This document shows positions 11,536 to 23,100 of a DNA stretch of 64,000 nt, in pieces. The notes beneath the pieces were generated by a model. That model was not told the origin of the DNA. It worked only from the letters and a program-made list of their open reading frames with translations, and did not search any database. The DNA comes from Gautieria morchelliformis (lineage: Eukaryota; Basidiomycota; Agaricomycetes; Gomphales; Gomphaceae), in contig WHVA01000587.1 of the NCBI GenBank assembly GCA_015179125.1, positions 1 through 64,000 of the forward strand. Direction: 5' to 3'. How positions within the stretch are numbered: the stretch's first letter is position 1; every line of letters starts with the position of its first letter. The position numbers were made by a program, and so were the translations under genes.

Positions 11536-12859
11536 CTATCCTGTCGACATCTCCTTCGCCGAATGCTCTACGAGAACTTGCAGAGGCACCACAACGTGGT
11601 CTTCTTTTGAAGATGCTCCAAATCGTTTCGAGTAGCCATCGGATGCTTTAGTTCCGGAAATGGTATGTGTAACGCACGTATCACAACCATTGGTTCCATT
11701 CGTCCGCCTGCCATGATTGAACGAAGAATCAGGCCCGGTAGAAAGCTCGTGCATGGGCATAGTGGATTGGAGATTGTTTTTGGCCCAGTGGTTTCCTCTC
11801 GCCCAAACTGTAGCGAATACGACTCCAATTGTGCTCACAAAGTAATTGATTTGCTGCACATAAACCACGGTGATGGGATCCACCTTGCCGAAATAAAGGA
11901 TTAGCTGGACGAGGCTCAAAAGGACGGGAAACACAAAGTTCGATAATGAGATCAAGAAAAGGCTCTGGAACTTTTTCGCGATCGAAGCTGCACCACGGTA
12001 ATTGGTTTGGAACTCTTTGCAAGATAACGTGATCACTCACAATGCCGATCCAAACTGGCATTAGAGATTGTCCTCTGATGCCTTCGCAGGCGCGTGAGAA
12101 ACAGACCGGAGGTGTACCTTGCCAAAGCGTGCCAGAGAGGTTGGCGTCACGGCCAGCATTGAAAGATGGGGCACTTACATATTATCCAAAAGCTGCAGAA
12201 TCCACTCCACCTTGATATTTGGCACCGTCGCAAACAACGCCGTGCCTGATTGCACAGGTGTAGGCCCCCTGGCGGCAGTATCCAATTTTTTGAAATAGAC
12301 GGATACATTCACAATGCGGGCAATCTTGACGAGAACGGGGAAGGACATAACCCCAAAGAATTCTGCATGAGGGGTCATGCGGTATGGGATGATTACGAGC
12401 AGCCGTGTGAATAAGATAAACTCGACCAGGATGGGTCCTAAAGCATTGATTACGCTGTCCGCCATAAATGTGGCCCTGACGATAGGAACGAGGGGGGAAA
12501 GCATGGTATGTATCTGATTTTAAATTCAGAAAATACTGTTATGGATGCAAAGAAAGCCTTACCTCGAGATAACCATTCATGAAACCGAGACAAATCCCCA
12601 ACAGAAGAGAAACAACGTTGAGAATGAAGCTTAACTCATGGTGCGTTGCGGGGTTTGAGAACAAGAGCATGGCAATGAGCATACAGACAAGCACGGTTGA
12701 AAATACGGTTCCGATCATGAGTAAAGTCACGCATGGCCTGAGAGACGCGATGTAGTTTAACCCATCTGGAGGAGGAGGAGGGAGCAGTGACGTGGGGGCA
12801 GATGAAGCCATACCAGGAATTTGTGCAGCGGTGCTCACAATGTTATATGTTGTCGTCAC
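11536..12859 (-). CDS. Multipass membrane protein, unknown function
   Basis: Minus-strand exons are approximately 12859-12555, 12508-12176, 12111-12037 and 12020-11536. The chain runs from MTTTYNIVSTAAQ through several hydrophobic segments (TLLMIGTVFSTVLVCMLIAML, FILNVVSLLLGICLG, ILVEFILFTRLLVIIPY, LFLISLSNFVFPVLLSL, NYFVSTIGVVFATVWA), giving at least five and perhaps seven helices. The pattern, with LLGICLGFMNGYLE before an intron and LQLLDNM before the next, resembles an uncharacterised multipass family I associate with Agaricomycetes. The first two junctions are good GT-AG introns; the junction near 12021-12061 needs a 41-bp intron or a frameshift and is uncertain. The end after about 11760 is hydrophilic. 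Exon 1 may be preceded by another coding exon. Confidence 0.55.
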
Positions 12860-12913
12860 TTCCAGAACATCCTGAAAAGGAATAGCATACTGTTTAGTGA
12901 TTAGAAAGCCAAA

Positions 12914-12964
12914 GCCAAATTACGATAATCAAGACACTCGCTGTCTTGATTATCGTAATTTGGC
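12914..12964. repeat. Perfect 23-bp inverted repeat, 5-nt loop
   Basis: Left arm 12914-12936 and right arm 12942-12964 are exact reverse complements around CTCGC. It lies just upstream of the membrane gene start. Arm-like words (AAAGCC, GGCTTT) recur on both sides, so it may be the core of a longer decayed inverted repeat. Confidence 0.8.
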
Positions 12965-13056
12965 CTTAGCTTATTGCAATTTGGCTTTAGCTAATGCAAA
13001 GGTTGCACTCCACTGTTCCTTCAGGTAGAAGTTGAGCTGAGCTCAGAGATGTCCTA

Positions 13057-13090
13057 TTCCTTTAGGTAGCACCTATAGCACCTAAAGGAA
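13057..13090. repeat. 11-bp inverted repeat, 12-nt loop
   Basis: TTCCTTTAGGT (13057-13067) pairs with ACCTAAAGGAA (13080-13090). The loop AGCACCTATAGC repeats part of the arm. Second hairpin upstream of the membrane gene. Confidence 0.65.
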
Positions 13091-13863
13091 CTGGAAATAT
13101 CCGAGTTGAGCAACTGCATCAGAGGAACTGCGGCCCTGAGGTGTGACATCGTCACCCCTTGTGACACTGGCTACCGGTCCCACGAATACGCGCTTTGGTG
13201 ATCGATGCTAATGGACTCTGGCCTCATAGTGGTAGGTCATGGAAGGCCGCCTGAAAAATTGATGTCTTGGGATAAGGGTGCACTATTCTGGGCTGCTGCG
13301 GCCTTCGATACCCCATGCCCCCTGTCGGGCATCGCCAACCGCCACTATGGGCCTAGAACACTGGTGGTCGGTAGTACTTGTCTGATCGCGGAGTCAACGT
13401 CACGGCCGGTAACCGATCCACTGGCCCTCATACTGGTTGCTGCTCACGCCTGTCTACTTGAAGTACTATCCCAACTTGTCTACTTTCAAGTCAGAGCCGT
13501 CCCATGCCGCTCAACTGTTCAGGTTGTCAGCGCCAATATATCCGGCAGTCAGACATGAGCGCAATTGTGCTGAGGTGCATGCCATCAGCTACGAGACAGA
13601 GAAGCAACTCCGGAAGCGTCGCTCGTCCCAGGGATCTCGTTCTCCACACCATAGAAAGAGGCCTCAGTTGGACCTGAGTTCAGCAGCTCCGCGAAATCCC
13701 ACGTTGATGTCCATGAGTGAAGGAGCTCGATCAGGAGGTAACGGATCCTGAGTCTGCTGCCGCAGAGGTAAGTACTGTCGTTTGCTAGCGTTATTGGGTG
13801 CCTGAATAACATCTCAGTTAGATGCAAGAATCAAATAGTGGGCTCCCGGAGGAGCCAATATCA
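13091..13863. other. Region without a supported gene
   Basis: Two overlapping plus-strand open frames (13205-13558, 13437-13751) and one minus-strand frame have no recognisable motif, no clear promoter and no counterpart elsewhere in the window. A Ser/Arg/Pro-rich segment near 13600-13750 might be an exon but cannot be supported. Confidence 0.25.
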
Positions 13864-14238
13864 GCCGAAAATGGCGAATCGTCTGAGGTATGGCATGACC
13901 GACAAGGCCCATTCATCGTCGCCAGGTAAGAGTATCACATCTAATATACGGACAGCGCGATTTCGGGGATCTGACAACAACGGTCGTCGTGGGAACGTGC
14001 TTGAGAATAACCTTGACATCATCCTCAACCCGCCTCGCATCTCCCACATTCATATACTAGCATAAATTCGTTCAGCTAACCTGGAATAGTGAGACATTCG
14101 TCGGACGCACCTGGGAACCTTCGTGGAATAAAGGATCGCTATTATTGGCCTTCCAGGAACGAACCAACCCAGCCAGGTTGGTACCTAGCGCGGAGCTGGT
14201 ATCCTCGGGAAAGTAGGTATGGTTGTAAGGGCCGCGGA
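13864..14238 (-). pseudogene. Kinase fragment K2a (inverted)
   Basis: On the minus strand 14020-13870 gives SDPRNRAVRILDVILLPGDD, equal to K1 exon 2, and about 14240-14120 matches K1 exon 1 (YQLR, YQPGW) with substitutions. An intron-like segment with GCTAGTATATGAATGTGG lies between. The ATP-lysine region is scrambled and everything after exon 2 is missing. Dead fragment. Confidence 0.65.
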
Positions 14239-14400
14239 CACAATCTTCAAGTCCTTTTCACTATAGGACGACGAAGTAAAGTGGCTGAACTTACAACCAT
14301 ACTTGCTCTCCCGAGGGCACCAGCTCCGCCCTAGGTACCAACCTGGCTAGGTTGGTTCCTGGAAGGCAAATAATAGCGATCCTTAATTCCACGAAGACTC
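14239..14400 (+). pseudogene. Kinase fragment K2b, exon 1 only
   Basis: Plus-strand copy of K1 exon 1, with CACTATAGGACGACGAAG and CAGCTCCGCCCTAGGTACC. It starts where the inverted fragment K2a starts, so the two are head-to-head. It breaks off after the first exon near 14400. Confidence 0.65.
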
Positions 14401-15529
14401 AATCGAGCGACTGGGACAGCTTGGAGATTGTCACAGGGCGGTCCGCCCGGGGGTCCCGTAAGTATAGACACAACTTAGTAGGGAAGTGTGGCAGCCGGGA
14501 CATCCGACCACGGCGAGGGATTTCGCAGAAGAACGGAAGGAACGTACTTACGATTCTCAATCGCCTGAGGTAATTCAGATGTACCGCCTCATCAGAAATA
14601 CTGCGAGTAAATGCACGCAATACCTCAGTAAACTCATCCTCGCGAATCGCATGTTGTTCTCAGTAGAATTACCGGTTCGTGGACAGACTAGCTAGGATCG
14701 TGATAATCTCGAGACTCATATATATAACGCGATCACAGCGCTGAAGTTACGGCAGCTATCAGCAGGAGATAGTTCTTAGTACACTGGATCACGGGCCACG
14801 GAGTGTGCCTCATCACAGAACTTTCCACGACATTGAATGTATTATAGGTGGTTCCCTGGTCAACTCATCGCCGACATCTGTGGTGGCGCGCCAGTGATCA
14901 GTGTGAGTCAGACCCCTCTTATTCTGGAGACATTATGCATCATGGTCAAGCTTTCGGGCATATTTGTACACCAAGCAAGAACGTGTTAAGTTCTATAGCC
15001 CTTGCCAGCGAAGCGCGGCAAGCGTATTGAGTCTATTCAAGCTGTGACTATATATGAATGTTACCTTACAGTTGATGTCCCATTATACACTCCTCAGTCT
15101 GGCTTAAACTTCAATATCCATATCCGACCTTACCGGGCCCGATATGGCCTGACTTGGGTCATTGAAGTTTATAGGATCCACACCTTATGTAACTCTGAGA
15201 GTAAGGGCGGTACCGGTGATCAGTCGATTGCTCTGGAAAAACGGCGGGGATGTGGCACGGAGGAGTAATAAGACAAGGGAAGTTCAAGTGCCTGGTGCCT
15301 GCAGTTTTCCCACGATTTTCCCGTTGGAGAGCCCTCGTAGAGCAACGGTATCTCAATTTACCAAGCGCCGGTCGCAATGTCAGGCTTTGGAAACCATTAG
15401 CAACTGATCAGCTACCTCCCTTGTAAGTCCTGATTACATGTACACTTACAATCTGGGCCTGATGGTCCATATTAAGTATCGCGCGCCTCATATTGAATAA
15501 AGATTTTTCCGACGTAATACGGGACCCCG
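14401..15529. other. Spacer, with an inverted copy of module flank DNA
   Basis: 14790-14985 is a reverse-complement copy of about 5440-5690. It carries a TGGCGCGCCA site (14884-14893) where the 5.5-kb copy has a mutated version. The remainder, including 14990-15490, has no supported gene. Confidence 0.4.
14884..14893. promoter_or_regulatory. TGGCGCGCCA palindrome, site 5
   Basis: Lies in the inverted copy of module flank DNA; the matching place near 5550 reads ACGTGCCACC, so the site has been lost there. Confidence 0.35.
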
Positions 15530-16215
15530 TGAACCGCCGTGTGACAATCTGCGACTCGAGCCCTCGAATGCGCGAGCCCTTTTCACTATACGACGACGAA
15601 GTAAAGTGGTTGAACTCACAACCATACTTGCTTTCCGGAGGGTACCAGCTCCGCCCTAGGTACCAACCTGGCTGGATTTCTTCCTGGAAGGCCAATAATA
15701 GCAATCCTATATTCCACGAACTGGGGACGCATCTGGTTGCATGCGAGTCTTTGAGACTCGCATGCAACCAGTCTGCGTCCGACCAATGTCTCGCTATTCC
15801 GGGTTAGCTAAACGAATTTATGCTAGTATATGAATGTGGTAGATGCGAGGAGGGTTGAGGATGATGTCAAGGTTATTCTCAAGCACGTCCCCACGACGAC
15901 CCAAGAACTACCCACCGCCCGCTCCCTTTCTTCGGAGGCTTTATTGTCAGATCCCAGAAATCGCACTGTCCGTGCTCTTACCTGGCGACGATGAATGGGC
16001 TTCACTTGTCATGCCATACCTCAGACGATTCGATGATCCCCATTTCCAATTTCGGGCAGAATGTGTAGAAGTTTTCCGTCAATCGCTCTAGGGATGCTAT
16101 GACCTCGTCTGTGGGAGCATTTGTTGAATATTTCTGCAGGGACTACTAGTAGAATTCATGCATGAACACAGTGTGGCCCACAGGTGAATGCCTTACATAT
16201 CCCATCTGATTTTTG
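15530..16215 (+). pseudogene. Kinase pseudogene K3
   Basis: Exon 1 (about 15569-15722, MREPFSLYDDE, then QLRPRYQPGW), exon 2 (about 15840-16090) and exon 3 (about 16138-16184) of the kinase are recognisable. Defects: a 39-bp inverted duplication at 15733-15771 after exon 1, a premature stop shortly after the exon 2 start (GGTTGAGG context), a deletion around the RILDV stretch, and loss of everything after intron 3. The copy then runs directly into the gene X upstream block. No active product expected. Confidence 0.7.
15733..15771. repeat. 18-bp inverted repeat with 3-nt loop in K3
   Basis: CTGGTTGCATGCGAGTCT (15733-15750) and its exact reverse complement (15754-15771) flank TTG. In K4 only the right-arm orientation exists (near 26038-26055), so the left arm is a newly made inverted copy. 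Confidence 0.8.
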
Positions 16216-16713
16216 ATCTCATGCGTGACTGAGCTGCTCAGATATCATGATCACTGGGCTCTGTTCGCCCAAAATTGCGGGATATCTATGCATGCTCGAA
16301 ATATCCTTCTTTTCACATACAGTACAAAAATGCTTCCCCACACAAAGGAGGCATTCCGAGGAGGATATCGAGACATCGCGTGGCGTGTACGGGATCGTGC
16401 ATTCCGGTGAGAATATGATATGTAGGCTTTTTATAAGTCTAACAAATGAAAAAGAGACACATTTTTACGTCCGATTAATGGAATCGTCAAGAGCCCAGCT
16501 CTGGGGACTCAGCTGTACCGTTCGCCTGGGATGCTGCGGGTCCCGTGATAAGTAAGCCAAGGAATTCATTGTCGAGATGAAATGCTACCTGCAGTATTAG
16601 TTATCAGTCGGATTGTTGAGGGATAATCGCCTTCCAGACTCATGACGCGATGACAGCATGGCAGCCATCAGCGCGGGACGCTGCTTAGCACGATCGGCAC
16701 CACGGGCCATGGA

Positions 16714-16723
16714 TGGCGCGCCA
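16714..16723. promoter_or_regulatory. TGGCGCGCCA palindrome, site 6
   Basis: Ten-base palindrome within the gene X-C upstream block, context GATGGCGCGCCAC. Confidence 0.4.
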
Positions 16724-16959
16724 CTTAATTCTCATGGAGACGACGTCTATAGTAAGTATGTACGAGTAATCAAGTTATTCTCTGACAACTTACCATTGAT
16801 GCCATTGAACTTTGGCTTGAAACCATCATGTTGTAAGGCTACAATGTTTGCTATATATCAGACGTCAAGTTTGACGGCGATGTCCCGATCTCAATCATTG
16901 GTTTCTGTGCATTAATTCAGCTAATGCCAGACTTACAGGAGGCTCTCCATCATGCTCCG

Positions 16960-16971
16960 GTGGCGCGCCAC
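16960..16971. promoter_or_regulatory. GTGGCGCGCCAC palindrome, site 7
   Basis: Perfect 12-bp palindrome about 270 bp upstream of the gene X-C TATA box. It shares the right-side context CACAACG with site 4. Confidence 0.45.
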
Positions 16972-17238
16972 AACGGGGCCGAAGGCTGGGTCAGTGGACA
17001 CCTGGCAAAGCAAGGATGTCTTAGTCCTCACCTCAGGCTGCAGCTATCATGCCACCCTAGCTAGTGTGGCGGTGATTATCGATTATCAGGTCGAAGCATC
17101 ACGCCTCGAGGTAGAACAAAACCCAGAAGCGTATTGCCTCGTGCATGGTCCTTTCTGGAAGCTTGGGTGACTGGACGGTCACAGACCCCGGCTGGGCTGC
17201 CAGCTTAGAATACTATCCGAATGATGTCCGGTTCCAGC

Positions 17239-17246
17239 TATAAAAG
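17239..17246 (+). promoter_or_regulatory. TATA box of gene X-C
   Basis: TATAAAAG at the position equivalent to copies A and B; the surrounding proximal block is conserved although the gene is broken. Confidence 0.55.
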
Positions 17247-17299
17247 ACTCGGCTCACCACCTCCGAATATGTAGCCACCAGTACGTGACTCGGACTGCA

Positions 17300-18975
17300 G
17301 CTGCACCTTGAACCCTGATCCTCCATGCCAACCAAAAGCTTCTCAGGAAATTTCAAGCAGTACATGGGGACGCTAGAAACGCAGGGAACAGCCGAATGAC
17401 GAAGGGACCACATCTCCAGACATCGCGAACACGAGTCTTGATTACGTAGAAGAGTAAGCTATGTCCTTGATATTCGCCTGGATCTTGACAAACACTTGTC
17501 AAAGGATAACGAGGCATCTAAAGCCTGTGGAGAGAAGAGGTGCACAAGCGTATCTCCTGACGTTGGATCTTCTCTGGATGCATTGCAAGACGCCATCGCC
17601 CAAAGCAAGCGTGACTTTCAAGTGAGCTATCCCGACATTCACTTTGATCGATGCAGAGTAACCTCCCCCGCGCCCCCCCCCCCCTGCCGTCAGGACAAGT
17701 CTGATGAAGAGATGGCACGTAGGTTTATAGATTACTTGTCAAGCTAGCTGATTATGGTTCGCTATCCCAAGGGAGAAAGGTAAACTACTACAACTGCACC
17801 TGCGAAGTTCTTGTATTATTGACGACTGTGCGATAGCGTGAAGCGCTTGAAACACGTGAACCAGAGCAAGTGTTCGCCAATAGGCCAATCATGGATCACA
17901 GCGATATGCATGCATACATCTCCTCCCTAATTGGCTGTTTTCTCTGGCCACTACAAAAACTCAGTCCGCGTGGAGAAGGGGGAGGACGAGTGTTGAGTTG
18001 AGCTGGATTTCCCCTTCTTTTCGGTAACTTGCCAATGCTCGGTTTCAGAGAGAAGTCGATGGCCCAGAGGAAGCTACCAAAGACAGGGAAATCCACCCCA
18101 GCTTCACACTCGTCCTCCCTCTTTTCTCTCCCTGCCTCCTCTGAGTCCTCTCCCCCACCGAGGGAACGAACCTCGAAATCCTTTGGCCTGCCTCCACCGC
18201 CTGGAAGAACAAAGCAGTATACGACATCAGCTGCAACACGAACTTCAACCGAATGTAGGCATACCCCAGCACCGACATGGATTCCCAAGCCAGCCGGTAC
18301 GTCAAGTGACTCCAGCATGTAACGAACTAGTTGTCATTGTCATTCTTCTGGGACAGCCTCTCAATTCACAGCCACAACACTGTGGAGAGTAACGCAACAT
18401 CCCTCAAAAACGCACCCTATGATGACAATGCCTAGAAGCCTGGTCATGTTCATCAACAAACGGAGGCGTTTGGCCCCGACAGTTCACGAAGGTACGCACT
18501 CATCTCACCGACGGTGCACTACGGTCACTGTCTGAGACGGCATTTATTATCCACAGTGGCTATGGTCACAGTCAAGCCAATCTCGGACATGTCGCTTCCA
18601 GTAGTAGTTCTAGGAGGTAAGCATTGATGGATCGGGGCAAACTTCGTTTGCCCATCTTCACTTTTTGCAGGGACAGCCGTGGACGACGCGTCAGTCAAAG
18701 TTCTAGGTCACACCACATCAGGTCAGTAGATGGTAGTCAGTCTGTGTCCGTAATGTAACATTTAACAATTCGCCAAGCAGCGGGAGTCAGGCGCACGCAG
18801 GTCCTTCCAGCTACCAGCAAGGTTACAGTATACAGACAACGTATGTCCGGCTCGTGCGGTGTCTTCTGCTTCATACTCATATCTGTCAAGGTCTTGTCTA
18901 GTACCACAGGCTCGTGTCCCGCATTCGGGGCATAGTGAGGAAGATACGGATGATGAGTACGACATACGAGTATGA
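17300..18975 (+). pseudogene. Gene X copy C (pseudogene)
   Basis: The gene is recognisable throughout by alignment to copies A and B, including the 8-nt microexon (GGAGAAAG near 17771) and the Ser/Pro-rich exon 6. Lesions: the start codon of copy B is CTG here, exon 1 is frameshifted and meets TAG, exon 2 changes frame in the same region as copy A, the intron 5 donor GTATGC has become GCATGC, exon 6 is shortened, and the last exon is frameshifted by a small deletion so that it stops before the acidic tail. A run of about 12 C near 17675 adds low-complexity sequence. No full product is possible. Confidence 0.7.
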
Positions 18976-20144
18976 TTCGACGAAAGGCAGTGCCAGGTGA
19001 CCATTATGCATGAGCTCAGATGAATCATACGATCATTCCTACCCTTCCTCTTCGACTCAACCCAGGCATGAGATTTCTCTGCGTCTGATCATCGTGTGCT
19101 AACTGCAAATTTCAGTCACTCGCAGTCTAGTAGCTTGACCCGCCGTTACTAGACTTGGCATGGCCCGGGTGATGGCACTGGTTCGGATGATAATTTCTGC
19201 CTATATATAATGACCTCAATTGACCTACCGTGGTCTCGCTGCCTACCCTTTGATAAAGACCCTCCCTATTCACTCTCTCATATGCACCATGCTTATTCTC
19301 TAGCCTGATTCACGTGGGCTATTTGTGCTTTGTTTCTGGGATCTAACATGCTCTCGGAGTTTGAATGTGTCCCATTCATAACATCTACGTTTCTGACCAT
19401 GATTCACCTAATCAAGAAGTCAAGAAAGATCCTAAGTTCTCGATCCTATTTACCAAGGGGTATGAGCACTCTATTAGCTCAGCTGTATCATAGGGAGTTA
19501 TCGCATTGAGCTCAATAGACAAGAACAATGCACGCGGATGTGAAATGTTATACACTGTCCTGAACACAGCTTCGACCATTGGCAGATAGCGGGGAATCCT
19601 AGTGGCATGAGGCCTAGGGATTCAAGAAAGTCAGTAAGTGCGAGGCGCTTCTGGCTATCGCTTGTGAACATGGACTCCTTCCCCAAAGTGACAAACAGAA
19701 ACAGAAGAATCCCAAAGTCAACACAAAGTGCTCACCCTCCATAACGAGACACAAGTTCACATTTATCCACCCAAGGTAGCAGATGTATGCTCTTGCGATG
19801 GGGTCGAGGAAGGGCTGTTAGCTGTGAGACAGGAGAGGTGTTAGTTTCGCTGGAGCATCGGTGGCTTTTTAGAATAGGTACAAAAAGTGGTACAACAGTG
19901 GGATAACTAAATATGTGGTAACAACGGCGCATGGAAGGAGAGAAAAGGCCGCAAAGCGATTAATTCGACGTCCTATAGGTATGCGGCGTCGTGACGTAGT
20001 ATTCAATGTTGAATTAGTTATTCAATTGCTTCCTCCCAACTTCCATTGCATATAAAACGTAGCTATGGGTATGCTCGCGAAATAATGGCATATATATGTG
20101 TACACTATCCCCGGTTATTATTCTCGTTCAAGGCGTCAAGCCGG
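18976..20144. other. Gene X-C 3' flank and spacer to the NLR
   Basis: 18976-19690 is the conserved gene X downstream flank (landmark TCTAACATGCTCTCGGAG). 19690-20144 has a minus-strand open frame of 66 codons followed by a possible GTGAGC donor (about 19932-19735), but no motif supports a gene. The NLR stop codon lies at the right end. Confidence 0.4.
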
Positions 20145-23100
20145 TCAGACTACCTCAGGCCCAGCTCCTGCGTCTGCACTGACAGAGTCTGCTCCATGTT
20201 TGAGCAGCAGCTGAACAATGGCATCGTTATGCTTTGACAATGCAGCCCGCAACGCGCTGCCATGCTCCCCCCCTTGGGCGTTGACGTCTGCACCCTTTTC
20301 CAGCAGCAGGCGAATGACAACCACGCCACTACGACGAACTGATGCCGCCGCGGCTTGCAGAGCACTGCCATATTTTCCGCCTTGCGCATTGACATCAGCT
20401 GCGTTCTCCAACAGCAGCCGAACGACCGCCTCATTACCACAATAAGAGGCCGCTTGCAGCGCACTGCCATACTCCCCGCCTTGGGCATTGACATCTGCTC
20501 CTTTGTGCAGCAGTAGCCGGATGACCTTCTTACTACCACGATATGATGCTGTCGCAGCAGCTTGCAGCGCATTGCCATAGCTCCCTCCCTGTGCATTGAC
20601 ATCTCCTCCCCTCTCCAGCACCAGGTGAACAAGAGCATCATTGCCACCAAATGATGCTGCTTGTAGCACACTGCCATACTGTTTTCCTTCCACATTGATG
20701 TCTGCTCCATGCTCCAGCAGCAGCCGAAAAATTGCAGTATGACCTCGTACAGCTGCCGCCTGCAGTGCACTGCCAAATGAACCTCCCTTCGCATTGACAT
20801 CCGCACACTTTTCTAGCAGTAGCTGAATGACCACTTCACTACCATGATATGACCCTGCCGCTGCCTGCAGCGCATTGCCATATTCCCCTCCTTGCACATT
20901 GACATCCGCCCCCTTATCCAGCATCAGACGAACCAGAGCATCATTCCCACCAAACGATGCTGCTTGCAGCACACCGCCATACAAGCCTCCTTCTGCATTG
21001 ATGTCCGCTCCATTCTTGAGCAGCGTCTGAACAACTGCATCTGAACCACTTGACAATGCTGCAAGCAGTGCACTACTGTACTCTCCTCCTTGGGCATTGA
21101 TGTCTGATCCCTTCTCCAGGAGCAGCTGAACAATCCTAGTATGACCTTGTTTGGCTGCCGCCTGCAGTGCACTGCCAAACTGTCCTCCCTTTGCATTGAT
21201 GTCTGCACCCTTTTCTAGCAGTAGCTGAACAACTGCTTCACTAGCATGATACGACCCTGCTGCAGCCTGCAGTGCATTGCCATATTTCCCTCCTTGCGCA
21301 TTGACATCCGCCCCCTTATCCAGCACCAGATGAACAAGAGCATCATTGCCATCAAATGATGCTGCTTGCAGCACACTGCCATACCAGCCTCCTTCTGCAT
21401 TGATGTCTGCTCCATTCTTGAGCAAAAGCCGAACAACTGCGTCTGAACCACTTGACAATGCTGCAAGCAGTGCACTACCATGCTCTCCTCCTTGGGCATT
21501 GACGTCTGATCCCTTCTCCAGGAGCAGCTGAACAATTGTAGTATGACCTTGTTCGGCTGCTGCCTGTAGTGCACTGCCAAACTGTCCTCCCTTTGCATTG
21601 ATGTCCGCACCCTTTTCTAGCAGTAGCTGAACAACCACTTCACTAGCCTGATCCGACACTGCTGCTGCCTGCAGCGCATTGCCATATTTCCCTCCTTTTG
21701 TATTGACATCCACCCCCTTATCCAGCACCAGACGAACAAGAGCATCATTCCCACCAAATGATGCTGCTTGCAGCACACCGCCATACAAGCCTCCTTCTGC
21801 ATTGATGTCTGCTCCATTATTGAGCAAAAGCCGAACAACTGCGTCTGAACCACTTGACAACGCTGCAAGCAGTGCACTACTGTACTCTCCTCCTTGGGCA
21901 TTGATGTCTGATCCCTTCTCCAGGAGCAGCCGAATGATCCTAGCATGACCTTGTTTGGCTGCTGCCTGCAGTGCACTGCCAAACTGTCCTCCCTTTGCAT
22001 TGATGTCTGCACCCTTTTCTAGCAGTAGCTGAACAACTGCTTCACTAGCACGATACGACCCTGCTGCTGCCTGCAGTGCATTGCCATATTTCCCTCCTTG
22101 TGCATTGACATCCACACCCTTATCCAGCACCAGACGAACAAGAGCATCATTGCCACCAAATGATGCTGCTTGCAGCGCACTGCCATACCGTTCTCCTTCT
22201 GCATTGATGTCTGCTCCATTCTCAAGCAGCATCCGAACAACTGCATCTGAACCGCTTGACAATGCTGCAAGCAGTGCACTATCACACATTCCTCCTTGGG
22301 TATTGATGTGTGATCCCTTCTCCAGGAGCAGCTGAACAATCCTAGTATGACCTTGTTTGGCTGCTGCCTGCAGTGCACTGTCAAATTGTCCCCCCTTTGC
22401 ATTGACATCTGCACCATTTTCTAGAAGTAGCTGAATGACTGCTTCACTACCATGAGGTGACCCTGCCGCCTTCTGCAGTGCATTGCCCAAGGCCCCCCCT
22501 GTGCATTGACATCTGCTCCCCTCTCCAGCACCAGACGAACGAGAGCATCGTTGCCACCAGATGACGCAGCTTGCAGCGCATTACCATACCATCCTCCTTC
22601 TGCATTGATGTCTGCTCCATTCTCAAGCAGCAGCTGAACAACTGAATCCAAACCACTCGACAATGCTGCAAGCAGTGCACTACCATACTCTCCTCCTTGG
22701 GCATTGATGTCTGATCCATTCTCCAGGAGCAGCCGAACAATTGTAGTATGACCTTGTTCAGCTGCTGCCTGCAGTGCACTGCCAAATTGTCCTCCCTTCG
22801 CATTGATGTCCATGCCCTTTTCAAGCAGGAGCCTAACGATTGCGTCATGGCCATGATATGAGGCCGCTTGCAGCGCATTTCCATAATGGCCTTCCCACAT
22901 GTTGATGTCTGACCCCTTTGTCAAAAGACTGTTGGATACTGTTCTCAACCCAGCCATTGACATGTAATAAATAGGAGAACAATTCATGCTATTTAGGTCG
23001 CCCTCCCATTGCTCATCTGGATTCCAAAGCTTTAGCCAATTGGAATAGACAGCATCCTTTGGTTGAAGAAGTGCCATAATCAGTCGGTGCAATGTCGGTT

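Larger units (their letters stand above)
16216..17238 (+). promoter_or_regulatory. Upstream block of gene X-C ('R' region)
   Basis: Third copy of the block upstream of gene X, with shared landmarks (ATCGCGTGGCGTGTACG near 16375, GTGATAAGTAAGC near 16545). Two TGGCGCGCCA sites at 16714-16723 and 16960-16971. It follows the truncated kinase K3 with no gap. No gene seen. Confidence 0.5.

Noticed and set aside
13205..13558. 117-codon open frame as a gene
   Set aside because: No domain, no splice pattern and no counterpart in the other modules; composition looks like random GC-balanced DNA.
20200..22420. Possible CRISPR-like array because of regular repeats
   Set aside because: Repeats are coding ankyrin units without unique spacers, in a eukaryotic gene.
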